Shown piece by piece: positions 36,271-46,221 of a stretch of 64,000 nt of DNA. Within the stretch, counting starts at the first letter, position 1; every line of letters starts with the position of its first letter. The stretch is from JAXLWB01 sp046328715 (GTDB taxonomy: Bacteria > Chloroflexota > Anaerolineae > Caldilineales > Caldilineaceae), in contig JAXLWB010000021.1 of NCBI GenBank assembly GCA_046328715.1, positions 90,272 to 154,271 of the forward strand. The letters run 5' to 3'. The notes under the pieces were generated by a model that was not told where the DNA came from, did no database searches, and worked only from the letters and a program-made list of their open reading frames with translations. The position numbers and the translations under genes were made by a program.

Positions 36271-37488
36271 ATGATCACAATCGAAACTATCCCAGACGAA
36301 TGTAAAACGGAACACCTGTTTCTCTTGATAGGTAGCAATCCGCTGCCAAACTATGTCGCTGCAATGCTGCTGCGACGGCCCAATACGGTTTTTTATTTGA
36401 TCCATACATCTAGCACGTTTCCAATCGCTGAAGGGCTTCGCAACCAACTTGCTGACCTAGGTGAAAGACATGAAACTTCGCTTTTACAGGTTGATGCCAC
36501 CGATAGCGAATCGATTAGCAATGGAATAGAGGCACAATTGCGCAAGATTCCGCCGAGAGCGACGATTGGGCTTAATTATACTGGTGGTACAAAGGCAATG
36601 GCTGTTCATTCCTACCGTATCCTGGAAACGAAGAGGGGAGACACAGTCTTTACCTATTTGGACGCTCAGACTCTTTCGTTATTCATTGTTGGCAGTAACG
36701 CGCAAGCAACGCGGAAAGTTTCTGTTCGGCAGCGATGTGAGATTCCATTGAAAACAGTTATGCAACTTCATGGATATACACGTTATCAAAGTGAGTCTGC
36801 ACCCAACTGGAATCAAACGAATCGAAAAAAGCTTGTGTCAACAATTGCCATTCTTACTATCAATCCCGAATCTTATAAGCAGTGGAAAGAATATACAGCG
36901 CAAAAGCCATTGGACACTTTGCCGGATTTAAATCAGTGGCCTGCGTTGTCGCCTTTTGTTGAGCAAGTCCGTTCTATTTGTGGGGCAGATGCAGATACAC
37001 TGCAACTATCACTCTTTTTAGAGGAAGGGAAAAAAAGCTCTTCATGTCGTACTTGGTTGCAAGGCGGCTGGCTAGAAGAGTACACGATAGATGCAATTGA
37101 TTCTGTGAGGAAAGTCTGCGAATTAACTGATTTGGGAATGAATTTGAAACCAACCAAACAAGGAAACGATAACTCATTTGAACTAGATATAGCGGCAATG
37201 CGTGGCTATCAACTATTGTCATTATCCTGTATTGTTTCCGATGTTAAAGATTCCTGTCAAGAACACTTTTTTGAAGCCTACATTCGTGCGCGTCAGTTTG
37301 GAGGTGAAGAAGCACATGCGGCATTGATCTGTTTTTATGCAAAGCCAGCTCAACTGGAGCGAACGATCTCGGAAAATTGGTTGACTCAAGGTCATACAAA
37401 GGTTTTCGGACGAGAACATCTGCCAAATCTACCTGCTCATTTGAAGGAATGGGTACAAAATATCGATGCAGTCGCTAATAAACGTTAA
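36271..37488 (+). CDS. Card1/Can2-like CARF protein with altered nuclease active site
   Basis: 405 residues. The CARF domain (about 1-155) has the ligand loop LNYTGGTKAM (103-110). The C-terminal half resembles the PD-(D/E)xK nuclease of the DUF1887 (Card1/Can2) family: GGWLEEY (265-271), then SFELDIAAMRG with E304 and D306, then LSLSCIVSD where family members usually have a SCK or ECK. Here the catalytic Lys position is I321, followed by a family-like RARQFGG. These enzymes cut nucleic acid when cyclic tetra-adenylate binds. This copy may be weak, use another Lys (K326), or serve only as a sensor or sponge. Base composition is visibly more AT-rich than its neighbours. It precedes cas10 by 12 nt. 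Confidence 0.72.
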   Translation: MITIETIPDECKTEHLFLLIGSNPLPNYVAAMLLRRPNTVFYLIHTSSTFPIAEGLRNQLADLGERHETSLLQVDATDSESISNGIEAQLRKIPPRATIGLNYTGGTKAMAVHSYRILETKRGDTVFTYLDAQTLSLFIVGSNAQATRKVSVRQRCEIPLKTVMQLHGYTRYQSESAPNWNQTNRKKLVSTIAILTINPESYKQWKEYTAQKPLDTLPDLNQWPALSPFVEQVRSICGADADTLQLSLFLEEGKKSSSCRTWLQGGWLEEYTIDAIDSVRKVCELTDLGMNLKPTKQGNDNSFELDIAAMRGYQLLSLSCIVSDVKDSCQEHFFEAYIRARQFGGEEAHAALICFYAKPAQLERTISENWLTQGHTKVFGREHLPNLPAHLKEWVQNIDAVANKR

Positions 37489-37500
37489 CGTGGAGGTGCA

Positions 37501-39309
37501 ATGACCAAATATATACTAACCATTGTTGACACAGTAGGTGTTCAAGATTACATCTTTGCCACCAACAGTTTGCGCCAAAACGCTGGGGCTTCGTTTTTGG
37601 CAGATTGTGCCACGGGCAGTTGGGTGCATGAAGTTTTGGAACTTCTTTCATCTGGTAAGCATAACGTTCTATTGTTGAGCATCAAAGAGGACAAGTACGA
37701 TGGTCGCTCGATTGAAGGCGATCATTTGCAAGCTGAATTGATCTATAGTGGCGGGGGCAATGCGGTATTGCTTTTTGAATCCCTAGAACTAGCCAAACAA
37801 TTTACCCAAGAGCTTACTCGTCGTGTCATGCTGCATGCGCCTGGATTGAGAATTGCTGTCAACCATACTGAGTTCGAGTGGGAAAACGAGGCTTTGGGTG
37901 GCAAACGTGGGGTATTACAGTCGGGTGGCAGAGCTGGCGTAATACAATGTGCACTTCAGTCGCTCAAGGAGCACAAACAGCGCACACCTCCTACCTATCC
38001 AACACTTGGTTTGGGAGTTAGCTCGCGTTGCGTTTTTACTGGACTGCCTGTGGTGGATTATGACAAAGATAAACGCCCAGTCTCAGCCGTAGCGGATGCC
38101 AAAGAACGGCAGGAATTCAATAGGAAAAATATTCGTGATCCCCAAACCGCCTATGGGCGTCTGTTGGGCGCACTAGAATTCCGCAACTTTGCCCCAGCTC
38201 GCGACTTTGACAAATTAGGCGTTTCGCCCGATGAGTCCAGCTTGATCGCCGTTGTTCACGCCGATGGCAATGGCATGGGCAAACGTGTTGAAGCTATGCG
38301 CGAGCAACATAAGAAGCCAGAACAAAATCGTGCATATCTCAATGCCTTGCGCAGCTTTTCGGCAAGTGTAAAAAAAGCATCCAACCTGGCCTTGCAAGAG
38401 ACGCTCAACCTGTTGATTGCAAATGTCAAAATTACAAAAAAAGAAGGGAAAGATATCTACTACATTTCAGCAGAATCCGGAAAAGATGAGTTGGAAGGGG
38501 CAGTAAAGCTTGCTGAAATTGAGAGAAAAGAGCAGAGAGCGAGTGGTGAGCGATTCTATCTTCCTTTCCGCCCCATTGTGCTTGGCGGCGATGACACTAC
38601 TTTTGTTTGTGAGGGGCGCTTGGGGCTTTCACTGGCAGCCTATTATGTACAAAAATTCACAGAACAAACCTTATCCGATGGAAAGAAAGCGCACTGTCGA
38701 GCAGGGGTTGCATTGGTTCCTCTTCATTTCCCTTTTGCACGTGCCTATGCGCTGGCTGAAGAGATCAGTAAATCAGCCCGCAATTCGATTAGCGAATGGA
38801 AGAAAAATCCTCGAATGCTAGACAAGGATGGGGGCATAACGGCCATCGATTGGCACTTTGCTATCGGCGGCATGGTGCGAGATCTGAAGGATGTGCGTAG
38901 GCTAGAATATACCAGTGATGGCAACTTGGACAATGAAGCACGACATGGTGATATGTTGATGCGTCCCCTTCGCCTGGATGCCCATAAGGACGAGTGGCGC
39001 AGTTGGCCAATCTTTATCGAAACTGTAAAGGCATTCCGTGAGAGCGAGGTCTGGCGCAGACGGCACAATAAGGTGAAAGCATTGCGGACTGCATTACGCA
39101 AAGGCGAGAAAGCGGTACAGCAATTCCGGCGGCTCTACTCCGTCAAAAGCCTACCTGAAATTCATGCACAGTATGGTTCATTCCAAGAGTCAGGCTGGCA
39201 AGGCAACCACTGTGCCTACTTTGATGCAATTGAAGCTGTGGATCGCCTGATCGAACTGGATACGAGGCTGCAACTTGGGCCCATCAACTCTCAAAAGGAG
39301 GGCACATGA
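37501..39309 (+). CDS. cas10: Cas10, type III signature protein, HD-less, with cyclase motif
   Basis: 602 residues, start supported by GGAGGTG. There is no N-terminal HD nuclease: the protein starts directly with a palm-like VGVQDYIFATNSLRQNAGAS. The first cyclase-like segment (HADGNGMGK, near residue 255) and the intact GGDD motif (G362 to D365) mark the two palm domains. An active GGDD predicts synthesis of cyclic oligoadenylates when target RNA is bound, with no DNA cleavage by an HD domain. This fits the presence of CARF and Csx3 proteins next door. Its stop overlaps the start of the next gene by 4 nt (ATGA). Confidence 0.9.
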   Translation: MTKYILTIVDTVGVQDYIFATNSLRQNAGASFLADCATGSWVHEVLELLSSGKHNVLLLSIKEDKYDGRSIEGDHLQAELIYSGGGNAVLLFESLELAKQFTQELTRRVMLHAPGLRIAVNHTEFEWENEALGGKRGVLQSGGRAGVIQCALQSLKEHKQRTPPTYPTLGLGVSSRCVFTGLPVVDYDKDKRPVSAVADAKERQEFNRKNIRDPQTAYGRLLGALEFRNFAPARDFDKLGVSPDESSLIAVVHADGNGMGKRVEAMREQHKKPEQNRAYLNALRSFSASVKKASNLALQETLNLLIANVKITKKEGKDIYYISAESGKDELEGAVKLAEIERKEQRASGERFYLPFRPIVLGGDDTTFVCEGRLGLSLAAYYVQKFTEQTLSDGKKAHCRAGVALVPLHFPFARAYALAEEISKSARNSISEWKKNPRMLDKDGGITAIDWHFAIGGMVRDLKDVRRLEYTSDGNLDNEARHGDMLMRPLRLDAHKDEWRSWPIFIETVKAFRESEVWRRRHNKVKALRTALRKGEKAVQQFRRLYSVKSLPEIHAQYGSFQESGWQGNHCAYFDAIEAVDRLIELDTRLQLGPINSQKEGT

Positions 39310-39974
39310 GTACCTTAACTCTGCACTTTACCCTAGCCAGTGATGCCCTCTTTGGTCGTGGGGATGGCGTGGCTGGTGTGGTTGACCAGGAAGTTCAGTA
39401 TGATGTCTATGGCTGTCCTTATCTGGGCGGCAAGACCCTGAAGGGTATGCTGGTCAACGAATGTGCCGACATTTTGAATGCGGTGCCCGCCGATAAACGC
39501 ACTCGTTGGCAAAGTGTGGCACTGCAACTTTTTGGTGAGCCAGGTGGAACGTATGCAGGCACTGCCAAAATGCAAGTGGGTGATGCTTGTCTGCCCGAAG
39601 AACTTCGTGCCGCAGTCGCTCAGACAGTAGATAGTCAAAAGTTGAGCCGTAGTGAAATTCTGGATTCTTTGACAGCGTTGCGTCAACAAACTGCCATCGA
39701 CCCTGTAACAGGTACACCCTTGGAAAAGAGTTTACGCACAACGCGTGTCATTGTGCGTTCTACCCCGTTTGTTGCCTCACTTTGGTTGCAGGAGGCAGTT
39801 GATAATGCGGATAGTCGCCGCTTGTTGGCAGCATGCGTCAAAGCATTTCGACGGGCGGGCACCATGCGCAATCGTGGCTTTGGACGGCTGCGTGATGTCA
39901 GTCTGAGTGCTGAAGATGGCACCGTGCTAACCGAAGGCGCATTCGAAGAGTTTTGCAAGGAGGTGTTATCGTGA
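39306..39974 (+). CDS. csm3: Csm3-like (Cas7 group) RAMP subunit
   Basis: 222 residues. A RAMP fold with VYGCPYLGGKTLKGML near the N-terminus (the GxSLKG region of Cas7 proteins) and the glycine-rich loop GTMRNRGFGR near the C-terminus. D27 and D33 lie where Csm3 proteins have the Asp that cuts target RNA, so backbone RNase activity is plausible. It forms part of the crRNA-covering filament. ATGA overlap with cas10 and GTGA overlap with the next gene indicate coupled translation in one operon. Confidence 0.85.
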   Translation: MSTLTLHFTLASDALFGRGDGVAGVVDQEVQYDVYGCPYLGGKTLKGMLVNECADILNAVPADKRTRWQSVALQLFGEPGGTYAGTAKMQVGDACLPEELRAAVAQTVDSQKLSRSEILDSLTALRQQTAIDPVTGTPLEKSLRTTRVIVRSTPFVASLWLQEAVDNADSRRLLAACVKAFRRAGTMRNRGFGRLRDVSLSAEDGTVLTEGAFEEFCKEVLS

Positions 39975-41563
39975 CGCCACTTCTACTCACCATCAAACTA
40001 CTGCAACCCTTGCTGCTAGCCGCTCCGGCCGCCGGTGAAGAAAATAGCGCAGTTTCATTGGACTATATTCCGGGTAGTGTACTGCGCGGCGCGCTGGTTG
40101 AACGCTTTCGGCAGGGAAATCCAGAGGCAAATCTTCTGGACAATGCGCTGGCACGGCAACTATTTTTCTCAAATGAGGTGCGTTATCTTAATGGCTACCT
40201 GGCTGATCGGAATGGCGTACGGAGCCTGCCAACACCTGCCTCGTGGGTAGTCGAAAAAGAAAGCTCCTTAGATCCCAATGCGACGATCTACGATCTGATT
40301 CTGCAAGATCCTGCTGAGCTTGAAGAGCCAAAATCCTGGAATGCAGCCTATTCCTGGTTAGAAGTAGAGACGAATAGCAGTGATAAGGTTGAAGTTACCA
40401 TAACACCAGGCAAAGTAAAGCGCCAACCACAGCTACACAATACCAGCGCGGTTCGCTTTGTTAAACGAGAAAGTGATAGCAATCTCTTTCGCTATGAGGC
40501 GTTGGCCGCCGATCAACGTTTTGCCGCGGTTATTCTCTGTGCAGGCGAGAGCCTTGCTAATGAAGTGCGCAGTTTACTTACTTCGAAAGAGTTCGTCTTA
40601 GGTCGGTCGCGCAGTGCAGGCTATGGACGAGTGATCATAGAACAAGCCAAAACGCCATCAACCTGGTCTGAATATGAACCGATGGGGGAAACTGATGAAG
40701 AGCAAATCGTTTTGACCTTGCTCAGTGATCTCATCTTGCGCGACCCTACCCATGGTTGTTATACCACAAATTTGCCCGCTGCACTGGGGATTGCGCTGGA
40801 ACCTAAGTGTGCCTTTGTTTCCACAGATGTTACAGGCGGTTTTAATCGATCATGGGGAATGCCACTGCCACAGTGTCCGTTCCTACGCGCAGGCAGCGTG
40901 TGGGTATTCAATGGCAATGACGATGTGCGCAAGCAGTTGCTAGCTTTGGAGAAGACGGGGATTGGCGAACGGCGCAACGAAGGCTTTGGACGAATTGCTA
41001 TCAATTGGCAGAGTCAGTCAGAATTTAAGCAACAAAAACCACTTTCATCTCCATCTTCCAGCCAACCTATCCAATTAAGTGGTGCCAATGCCACCCTGGC
41101 ACAGGCAATGGCTAATCGCATCTACCGCCAGCAATTGGAAGATCTATTGCTTGAACGGGCAACGGGGGCAATGCAAATCCAGGGAACGGTCGAAAACGCC
41201 CAACTTTCACGCCTGCGCACGATTGCGCTGCAAGCCGCACAGGCACAACAACCAGCAATCGTAACTGATTTCTTAAAGTCACTGCGTGATAACGCCAAAA
41301 AGCAATTTCGCCGCGCACGCTTGGATGGCAAGTCACTGTTGCGCTGGCTAGAAGATGGCTGGAAAGAGGGTGGTGAAAAAGAGGAGGGGCTGTGGCGCAA
41401 ATATTTCTATATTGAGCCGGGCAGGTTACCAAAAGTAGGCAATGTAACCGCTAGGGTCGATGAAGCGCTGCGCTTTGAATATATGGCGCGCTTGGTCGAT
41501 GTCGTTTGCAAACGAGCCATCCAAAAACAACAAGATGAAGAGCAGCGCAGGAGGGCAGCATGA
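39971..41563 (+). CDS. csx10: Csx10-like (Cas5 group) RAMP subunit
   Basis: 530 residues from the GTG at 39971, chosen because AGGAGGTG precedes it and it overlaps the previous stop (GTGA); an upstream TTG at 39953 is unlikely. Two RAMP domains are visible, each with a glycine-rich loop (LGRSRSAGYGR and IGERRNEGFGR) and the DYIPGSVLRGAL segment. Csx10 is the Cas5-like subunit of type III-D complexes that holds the 5' handle of the crRNA. The C-terminal 130 residues are charged and helical. ATGA overlap with the next gene. Confidence 0.8.
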   Translation: MTPLLLTIKLLQPLLLAAPAAGEENSAVSLDYIPGSVLRGALVERFRQGNPEANLLDNALARQLFFSNEVRYLNGYLADRNGVRSLPTPASWVVEKESSLDPNATIYDLILQDPAELEEPKSWNAAYSWLEVETNSSDKVEVTITPGKVKRQPQLHNTSAVRFVKRESDSNLFRYEALAADQRFAAVILCAGESLANEVRSLLTSKEFVLGRSRSAGYGRVIIEQAKTPSTWSEYEPMGETDEEQIVLTLLSDLILRDPTHGCYTTNLPAALGIALEPKCAFVSTDVTGGFNRSWGMPLPQCPFLRAGSVWVFNGNDDVRKQLLALEKTGIGERRNEGFGRIAINWQSQSEFKQQKPLSSPSSSQPIQLSGANATLAQAMANRIYRQQLEDLLLERATGAMQIQGTVENAQLSRLRTIALQAAQAQQPAIVTDFLKSLRDNAKKQFRRARLDGKSLLRWLEDGWKEGGEKEEGLWRKYFYIEPGRLPKVGNVTARVDEALRFEYMARLVDVVCKRAIQKQQDEEQRRRAA

Positions 41564-42999
41564 GCACACAATGGGACAACCCACGCAACCTGAGTCAACG
41601 CATTGTGGTTACTGGTTGGTTGACTTTGGAGACCCCTGCACACTTTGGCAATGGTGATAGCGACGGCATGCTCGACATGCCCCTATACTTAGATGCGCTC
41701 GAAGGCCGCGCTTTGCTCACGGGTACATCCTTAGCAGGTGCTTTGCGTAATTACCTCTTTCGTGCAAATCGCACATTGGCGATTCAACTGTTTGGTGAAA
41801 CCAACAATGAAAAAGAACAGGAAACAAGTGAAGAAAGCTTGGTGATCATCGACGATGCGCTAGGTGATAAGCCACAAATTGAAGTACGCGATGGCGTAGC
41901 GCTTGATCCGGCAACCGGTATCGCTACGGATGAAATGAAGTATGATATTGAGCTTTTGGCCGCAGGCAGTCGTTTCCCACTCTCGTTGGAATTGCAATTG
42001 CGCCAGAATGATCGGCCCGAAAAACGTACGTTCCTACTGCGCGGTTTTGCCTTGGCTTTGAACGGCTTGGCAGAGGGTGAGATTCGTCTGGGCAAGCGTA
42101 AACGCCGGGGCTTTGGTCAATGCCGGGTGACCGATTGGCAGGTTCGTGTTTTTGATATGACCACGCCGCGGGGCATCGTTGAGTGGCTACGCTACACGCC
42201 AACTGCCATCAATGTACCCGTAGGCGAACGCCGCTCCATCTATGAGCTGTTACATGTGACACCGCTTGTCGCCGCACAAGCCGCCTGCAAAGTCGAAGCG
42301 ACCTTTCGCATTGACGGTTCGCTTTTGGTTCGTTCCACCCCGATTGATCTCAACGCGCCCGATGCGGTTCATCTTCAATCTTGGCGTGAAGGTAAACAAA
42401 GACCGGTCTTAAGTGGTACCAGTGTGGCAGGCGCTCTGCGCACGCAGGCGCTACGCATCGCCAATACGTTGGGCAAAGATGGCTATCAGATGGTTGATGC
42501 ACTCTTTGGCTATCGCAACAAAAACAAAAATGATGATCATGCGCTCTCTGCCAGTCGCATTTGGGTAGATGAAACCGAGATCGACCAACCTTTGTCATTG
42601 GTACAGCAACGAGTCAAAATTGATCGCTTTACGGGCGGCGCGTACCCTGGTGCCCTCTTTGCCGAAGAACCTGTCTTTGGGCAAGCCGAAACCCGTGCCC
42701 ATATTCGTTTCCGGCTTGATGCGGCAAACAGTGACCGCCAAACCGCAGCCGAAATTGGACTCGTGCTGCTCCTTCTCAAGGACTTGTGGACCGGTGATTT
42801 ACCACTAGGCGGCGAACGTAGTATTGGCCGTGGACGATTGGCTGGGGAGCAAGCCACCGTTACCATCGGTAGCAACGCCTGGACAATTCAGCGTGACGGT
42901 AAAGAAGGGTTGCAATTCCAAGGCAGTGACCCAGACACACTAGAAGGTTATGTAGCGGCTTTTGTAGAATATGTACCAAACGAAGGAGCAAGCGGATGA
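41560..42999 (+). CDS. Double Csm3-like RAMP (two Cas7 domains in one chain)
   Basis: 479 residues with two RAMP units: the first has LLTGTSLAGALRNYL and the loop LGKRKRRGFGQ, the second has PVLSGTSVAGALRTQA and GGERSIGRGRLAG. Fused Cas7 proteins like this occur in type III-D complexes and cover several crRNA segments. Asp residues before the GTSLAGAL motif (GNGDSDGMLD) may cut target RNA. It overlaps both neighbours by ATGA. Confidence 0.82.
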   Translation: MSTQWDNPRNLSQRIVVTGWLTLETPAHFGNGDSDGMLDMPLYLDALEGRALLTGTSLAGALRNYLFRANRTLAIQLFGETNNEKEQETSEESLVIIDDALGDKPQIEVRDGVALDPATGIATDEMKYDIELLAAGSRFPLSLELQLRQNDRPEKRTFLLRGFALALNGLAEGEIRLGKRKRRGFGQCRVTDWQVRVFDMTTPRGIVEWLRYTPTAINVPVGERRSIYELLHVTPLVAAQAACKVEATFRIDGSLLVRSTPIDLNAPDAVHLQSWREGKQRPVLSGTSVAGALRTQALRIANTLGKDGYQMVDALFGYRNKNKNDDHALSASRIWVDETEIDQPLSLVQQRVKIDRFTGGAYPGALFAEEPVFGQAETRAHIRFRLDAANSDRQTAAEIGLVLLLLKDLWTGDLPLGGERSIGRGRLAGEQATVTIGSNAWTIQRDGKEGLQFQGSDPDTLEGYVAAFVEYVPNEGASG

Positions 43000-43664
43000 G
43001 TTGGCGTAACGAGAGCAAGAATGGCTTTACTATCGATCTGGGCATGGATACGAGTCAAGTAGACAAAAATCTGTTTGACTGGTTGGAACAACAGGTCGCG
43101 CAATCTGCAGAAACTTGGTTGCTTGCCCATGCCGAAAATGGTGTAATTTGGGGCAAAGTCAGGGATGGAAAACTGACAGAGGCTGCACAAGTCGATTCGT
43201 GTTCACCTCAACTGAGCAGCACGACCTTGCTTGAAGCGCGACTTTTCAATCTGGAAAGCGAAATTCATCTCTGGCGCACAGATGCCGGATGGCAAGCTTG
43301 CCGCATTACCGACAAGCCGAATAGCGGTGATGCATTTGATGAACAACACCGTCTTTGGGGCGTACGACTTGATACCGATAAAGCAAGAAGACTTGAATGG
43401 AACCGCGATAGCGACGGCAAGCAAAACGGATTTACGCTCCTCATTGAACCGGGTGTTGGCATTGCACACACAGTACCGATCGAACTCAGCAACGAAGATT
43501 TTGACCGTCGTGGAGAGTTTGACACGTATCGTCCCTTGATTCTCACCTGTCGTCACTATCTCCGATACGATGAGCAGACAGGTGAAGCCCAAATCGCGGC
43601 CAGTCGCCTGGTCAATCTGGTTGTAGAGCCATTTGCCCAATTTGAGCAGAGGAGGAATCGATGA
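42996..43664 (+). CDS. csx19: Csx19-like type III-D protein (TIGR03984 family)
   Basis: 222 residues, not a RAMP. The pattern WLLAHAENGVIWGKV, then LESEIHLWR and DEQHRLWGVR, fits the TIGR03984/Csx19 family found only in type III-D loci. Its molecular role is not established; it may be a complex subunit. ATGA overlaps on both sides place it firmly in the effector operon. Confidence 0.75.
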   Translation: MSWRNESKNGFTIDLGMDTSQVDKNLFDWLEQQVAQSAETWLLAHAENGVIWGKVRDGKLTEAAQVDSCSPQLSSTTLLEARLFNLESEIHLWRTDAGWQACRITDKPNSGDAFDEQHRLWGVRLDTDKARRLEWNRDSDGKQNGFTLLIEPGVGIAHTVPIELSNEDFDRRGEFDTYRPLILTCRHYLRYDEQTGEAQIAASRLVNLVVEPFAQFEQRRNR

Positions 43665-45763
43665 GTCGACCTCGTCAGAGTAATCCTTCCAATAGTAAGC
43701 GCACCGCCCGTGCGCCCTATAATTTTGTACCATTGCCCGACCAAGTTGTCTATGCCGAGTCTGACGCGAAAGGGTTGCCTTCCCATGACCGTTACCACGC
43801 CGATCGCTTGAGTGGACAGATTCAATGTACATTGGTTACCCGCTCGCCGCTCTACACCCGCCGCGCTGTGTCGCCAGAATGGTGGCAAAAGTGGAGCAAC
43901 GAGATGGATCGCCTGCACCTTGACGACAAGGCAGTGCGCGAGTATGCAGAGTTCTTCTATCTTGACCAACTTGACCAACCACTAATCCCAGGCAGCAGCC
44001 TGCGCGGTATGGTGCGCAGCGTGATGGAAATCGTCGCTAATGGGCATTTGCGCTGGGTGGGGGCAGCTACTCCTCTTTCATTCCGTGCAGTTGCAGCCCC
44101 TGGTAGTGATCCTTTGCGTGAGCCCTATGATTCCGTCATTGGCCGTTTGGCTAAATATGTGAGGGCAGGGTATCTTGTTCGGAATTCTAAAACTGGTTCA
44201 TGGGCGATCCAGCCTGCAATGACGTTAAGAGACATGAACAAAGGTAATGATCAATCTGGTTATTTACGAATCAAAGAAATTGAAATTGACGCCAGTAGGA
44301 TCGTGGGATTTCGTCCGTTCGATGATCCAGATTACCATCCAGGATTCTTCGTTGTGCGATATGATTTGCAGTCGTCAACGAAAGGCTTCCATGCTGTTCA
44401 TCTGCGGACTTATGTTGATGTAGATAAGGAGCGCCCCTATGCCGGTGTGTTAGTCTGTACAGGCAACATGAAGGAGACTGGAAGCACAAAAGCATCACCT
44501 CGCCGCCGTCATGCACTTGTATTGGCTCCAACATCGGAAGATAAAGTTGCATCAATTCCGATTCGTCCGGAAACAATTGAAGAATATCGTGCTACCCTTA
44601 CTGAATTTCAAAGAGAACAGCTAGGTGCATGGAGCAAAGATGGCGAGTTGGGGTGCCTTGGCGATGGAAAACCGGTCTTCTACGTTTCCATCAGAGTACC
44701 AGATAAAAATGGGCGTAACTCTGAGCAAGTTCTGTATTTCGGACATACACCAAACTTCCGTATCCCAATGCGACTTAATGTATCTGGTGAACAGCGTGCG
44801 TGTACACCGCTTGATTTTGTCCCGTCTGAGATACGAAAAATAGATGATCCGCCGGATTTAGTCGAAGCGCTTTTTGGCTGGGTTGAAGAACCCAATCAAC
44901 CACTGAAAGGACAACGATCTGGAAGACTTTCTTTTAGTGATGCCCGTTTTCTACGCAACAAAGAAGGGTTATGGCTACAATCTGCCCCGGAGACATTGCA
45001 CACATTGTCTACGCCTAAACCCACCACATTTCAACACTACTTAGTTCAAGATCGCAGCTATCATCATGATCCTGACCGTTCGGTTTCTCTTGCACACTAT
45101 GGTACACCACCGCATGAAACCGAGATTCGTGGCTACAAACGCTATTGGCACAAAGGTGATAACCCTGATCTGGCCGCCAATGACCGAGAACGCCAACATC
45201 CTGACCAACTAACTAGAGTGCGTCCACTCAAAGCTGGGGTGGAATTTGCTTTTACGATTCGTTTTGAAAATCTCAGCTCGGTCGAGTTGGGGGCTTTGCT
45301 TTGGGTTTTGTCGTTACCAGGTGGCGATCCCAATAAACGTTACTATCACAAATTGGGCATGGGCAAGCCATTGGGTATGGGCGCTATAGAGATTCACCCT
45401 TCCCTCTTTCTCGACCAACGGCAGGAACGCTATCGCAAACTCTTTGCTGGCAGTCAATGGCATCAGGCAAGCCAGGAAAGCAGCGTCGAACTCCATCTGC
45501 AAGCTTTTGAAGCCTATCTGGGCGAAAAGCTGGCATTTCGTGGCGCATTGGCAGACCAACCACGCATTAAAACCTTGCTAGCTTTGCTAGAATGGCGCGA
45601 AGGCAATGCTGAATGGCTGGATCACACCCGTTATATGGAGATCGAACGGGGCATAAATGAAAAGGATGAGTATGATGAGCGTCCTGTATTACCTGATACA
45701 TTGAGTGTGGCAAAGAAGTACAACGAAAGCGTTACTAACGCCAAAGCAATACACCAAGAATGA
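43661..45763 (+). CDS. Large RAMP protein of the TIGR03986 family
   Basis: 700 residues. The N-terminal part has a Cas7-like core (CTLVTRSPLYTRR and LIPGSSLRGMVRSVMEI), and the C-terminal part a second RAMP-like unit with LGMGKPLGMGAIEIHPS. This matches the TIGR03986 family of type III loci, which probably fuses two crRNA-binding units. The middle stretch (about 44150-45060) is more AT-rich than the flanks, suggesting a recombined or recently acquired segment. It is the last gene of the coupled effector operon. Confidence 0.82.
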   Translation: MSRPRQSNPSNSKRTARAPYNFVPLPDQVVYAESDAKGLPSHDRYHADRLSGQIQCTLVTRSPLYTRRAVSPEWWQKWSNEMDRLHLDDKAVREYAEFFYLDQLDQPLIPGSSLRGMVRSVMEIVANGHLRWVGAATPLSFRAVAAPGSDPLREPYDSVIGRLAKYVRAGYLVRNSKTGSWAIQPAMTLRDMNKGNDQSGYLRIKEIEIDASRIVGFRPFDDPDYHPGFFVVRYDLQSSTKGFHAVHLRTYVDVDKERPYAGVLVCTGNMKETGSTKASPRRRHALVLAPTSEDKVASIPIRPETIEEYRATLTEFQREQLGAWSKDGELGCLGDGKPVFYVSIRVPDKNGRNSEQVLYFGHTPNFRIPMRLNVSGEQRACTPLDFVPSEIRKIDDPPDLVEALFGWVEEPNQPLKGQRSGRLSFSDARFLRNKEGLWLQSAPETLHTLSTPKPTTFQHYLVQDRSYHHDPDRSVSLAHYGTPPHETEIRGYKRYWHKGDNPDLAANDRERQHPDQLTRVRPLKAGVEFAFTIRFENLSSVELGALLWVLSLPGGDPNKRYYHKLGMGKPLGMGAIEIHPSLFLDQRQERYRKLFAGSQWHQASQESSVELHLQAFEAYLGEKLAFRGALADQPRIKTLLALLEWREGNAEWLDHTRYMEIERGINEKDEYDERPVLPDTLSVAKKYNESVTNAKAIHQE

Positions 45764-45852
45764 CTACGCGTCATCCAAAGCCAACAGCAGCATCAGTGAA
45801 GCGAGTCTCAATTTGTTACACAGAGGTTATCAGGCGAGCTTTGGGCGTGAGA

Positions 45853-46221
45853 TCACCCCGACACTGGTAGATAGCGAATCTGATCCGCAAATTCACCGGG
45901 CAGTGCGGCTTCCCAAATCAGGATCAGTTCTTGAATCGTCTCACTGATGCTCAGTTCGGGACGGCGCACGAGGATACCGGGTATGTGGTGACCTGCTGCA
46001 AGATGGTGATGCAAATGGACGGGCATGGATCGGCGATTATCGGTAACCAAAATAAATTGATTCGCTTCGCACCAATCGAGGATCTCAGGATCTTGAGTAC
46101 CAAAGGCAGGAGCGCCAGCATCACCGACACACCAAACCGTGATTTCGGGAGCAGCTTGACGAATCGCTTTGCGCAAGCGCAGGCCAAGATTCTCATCAAG
46201 CAGATAATACACATCACTCAT
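45853..46221 (-). CDS. DUF5615 PIN-like toxin
   Basis: 122 residues from the ATG at 46221; an earlier in-frame start would lie inside the partner. YLLDENLGLRL at the start, GTQDPEILDWCEAN and LVTDNRRSM are the Asp-bearing motifs of DUF5615 proteins, a PIN-like RNase family paired with DUF433 antitoxins. It overlaps the DUF433 stop by ATGA, so the pair is one toxin-antitoxin unit. It is transcribed against the surrounding cas genes. Confidence 0.8.
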   Translation of the reverse strand: MSDVYYLLDENLGLRLRKAIRQAAPEITVWCVGDAGAPAFGTQDPEILDWCEANQFILVTDNRRSMPVHLHHHLAAGHHIPGILVRRPELSISETIQELILIWEAALPGEFADQIRYLPVSG

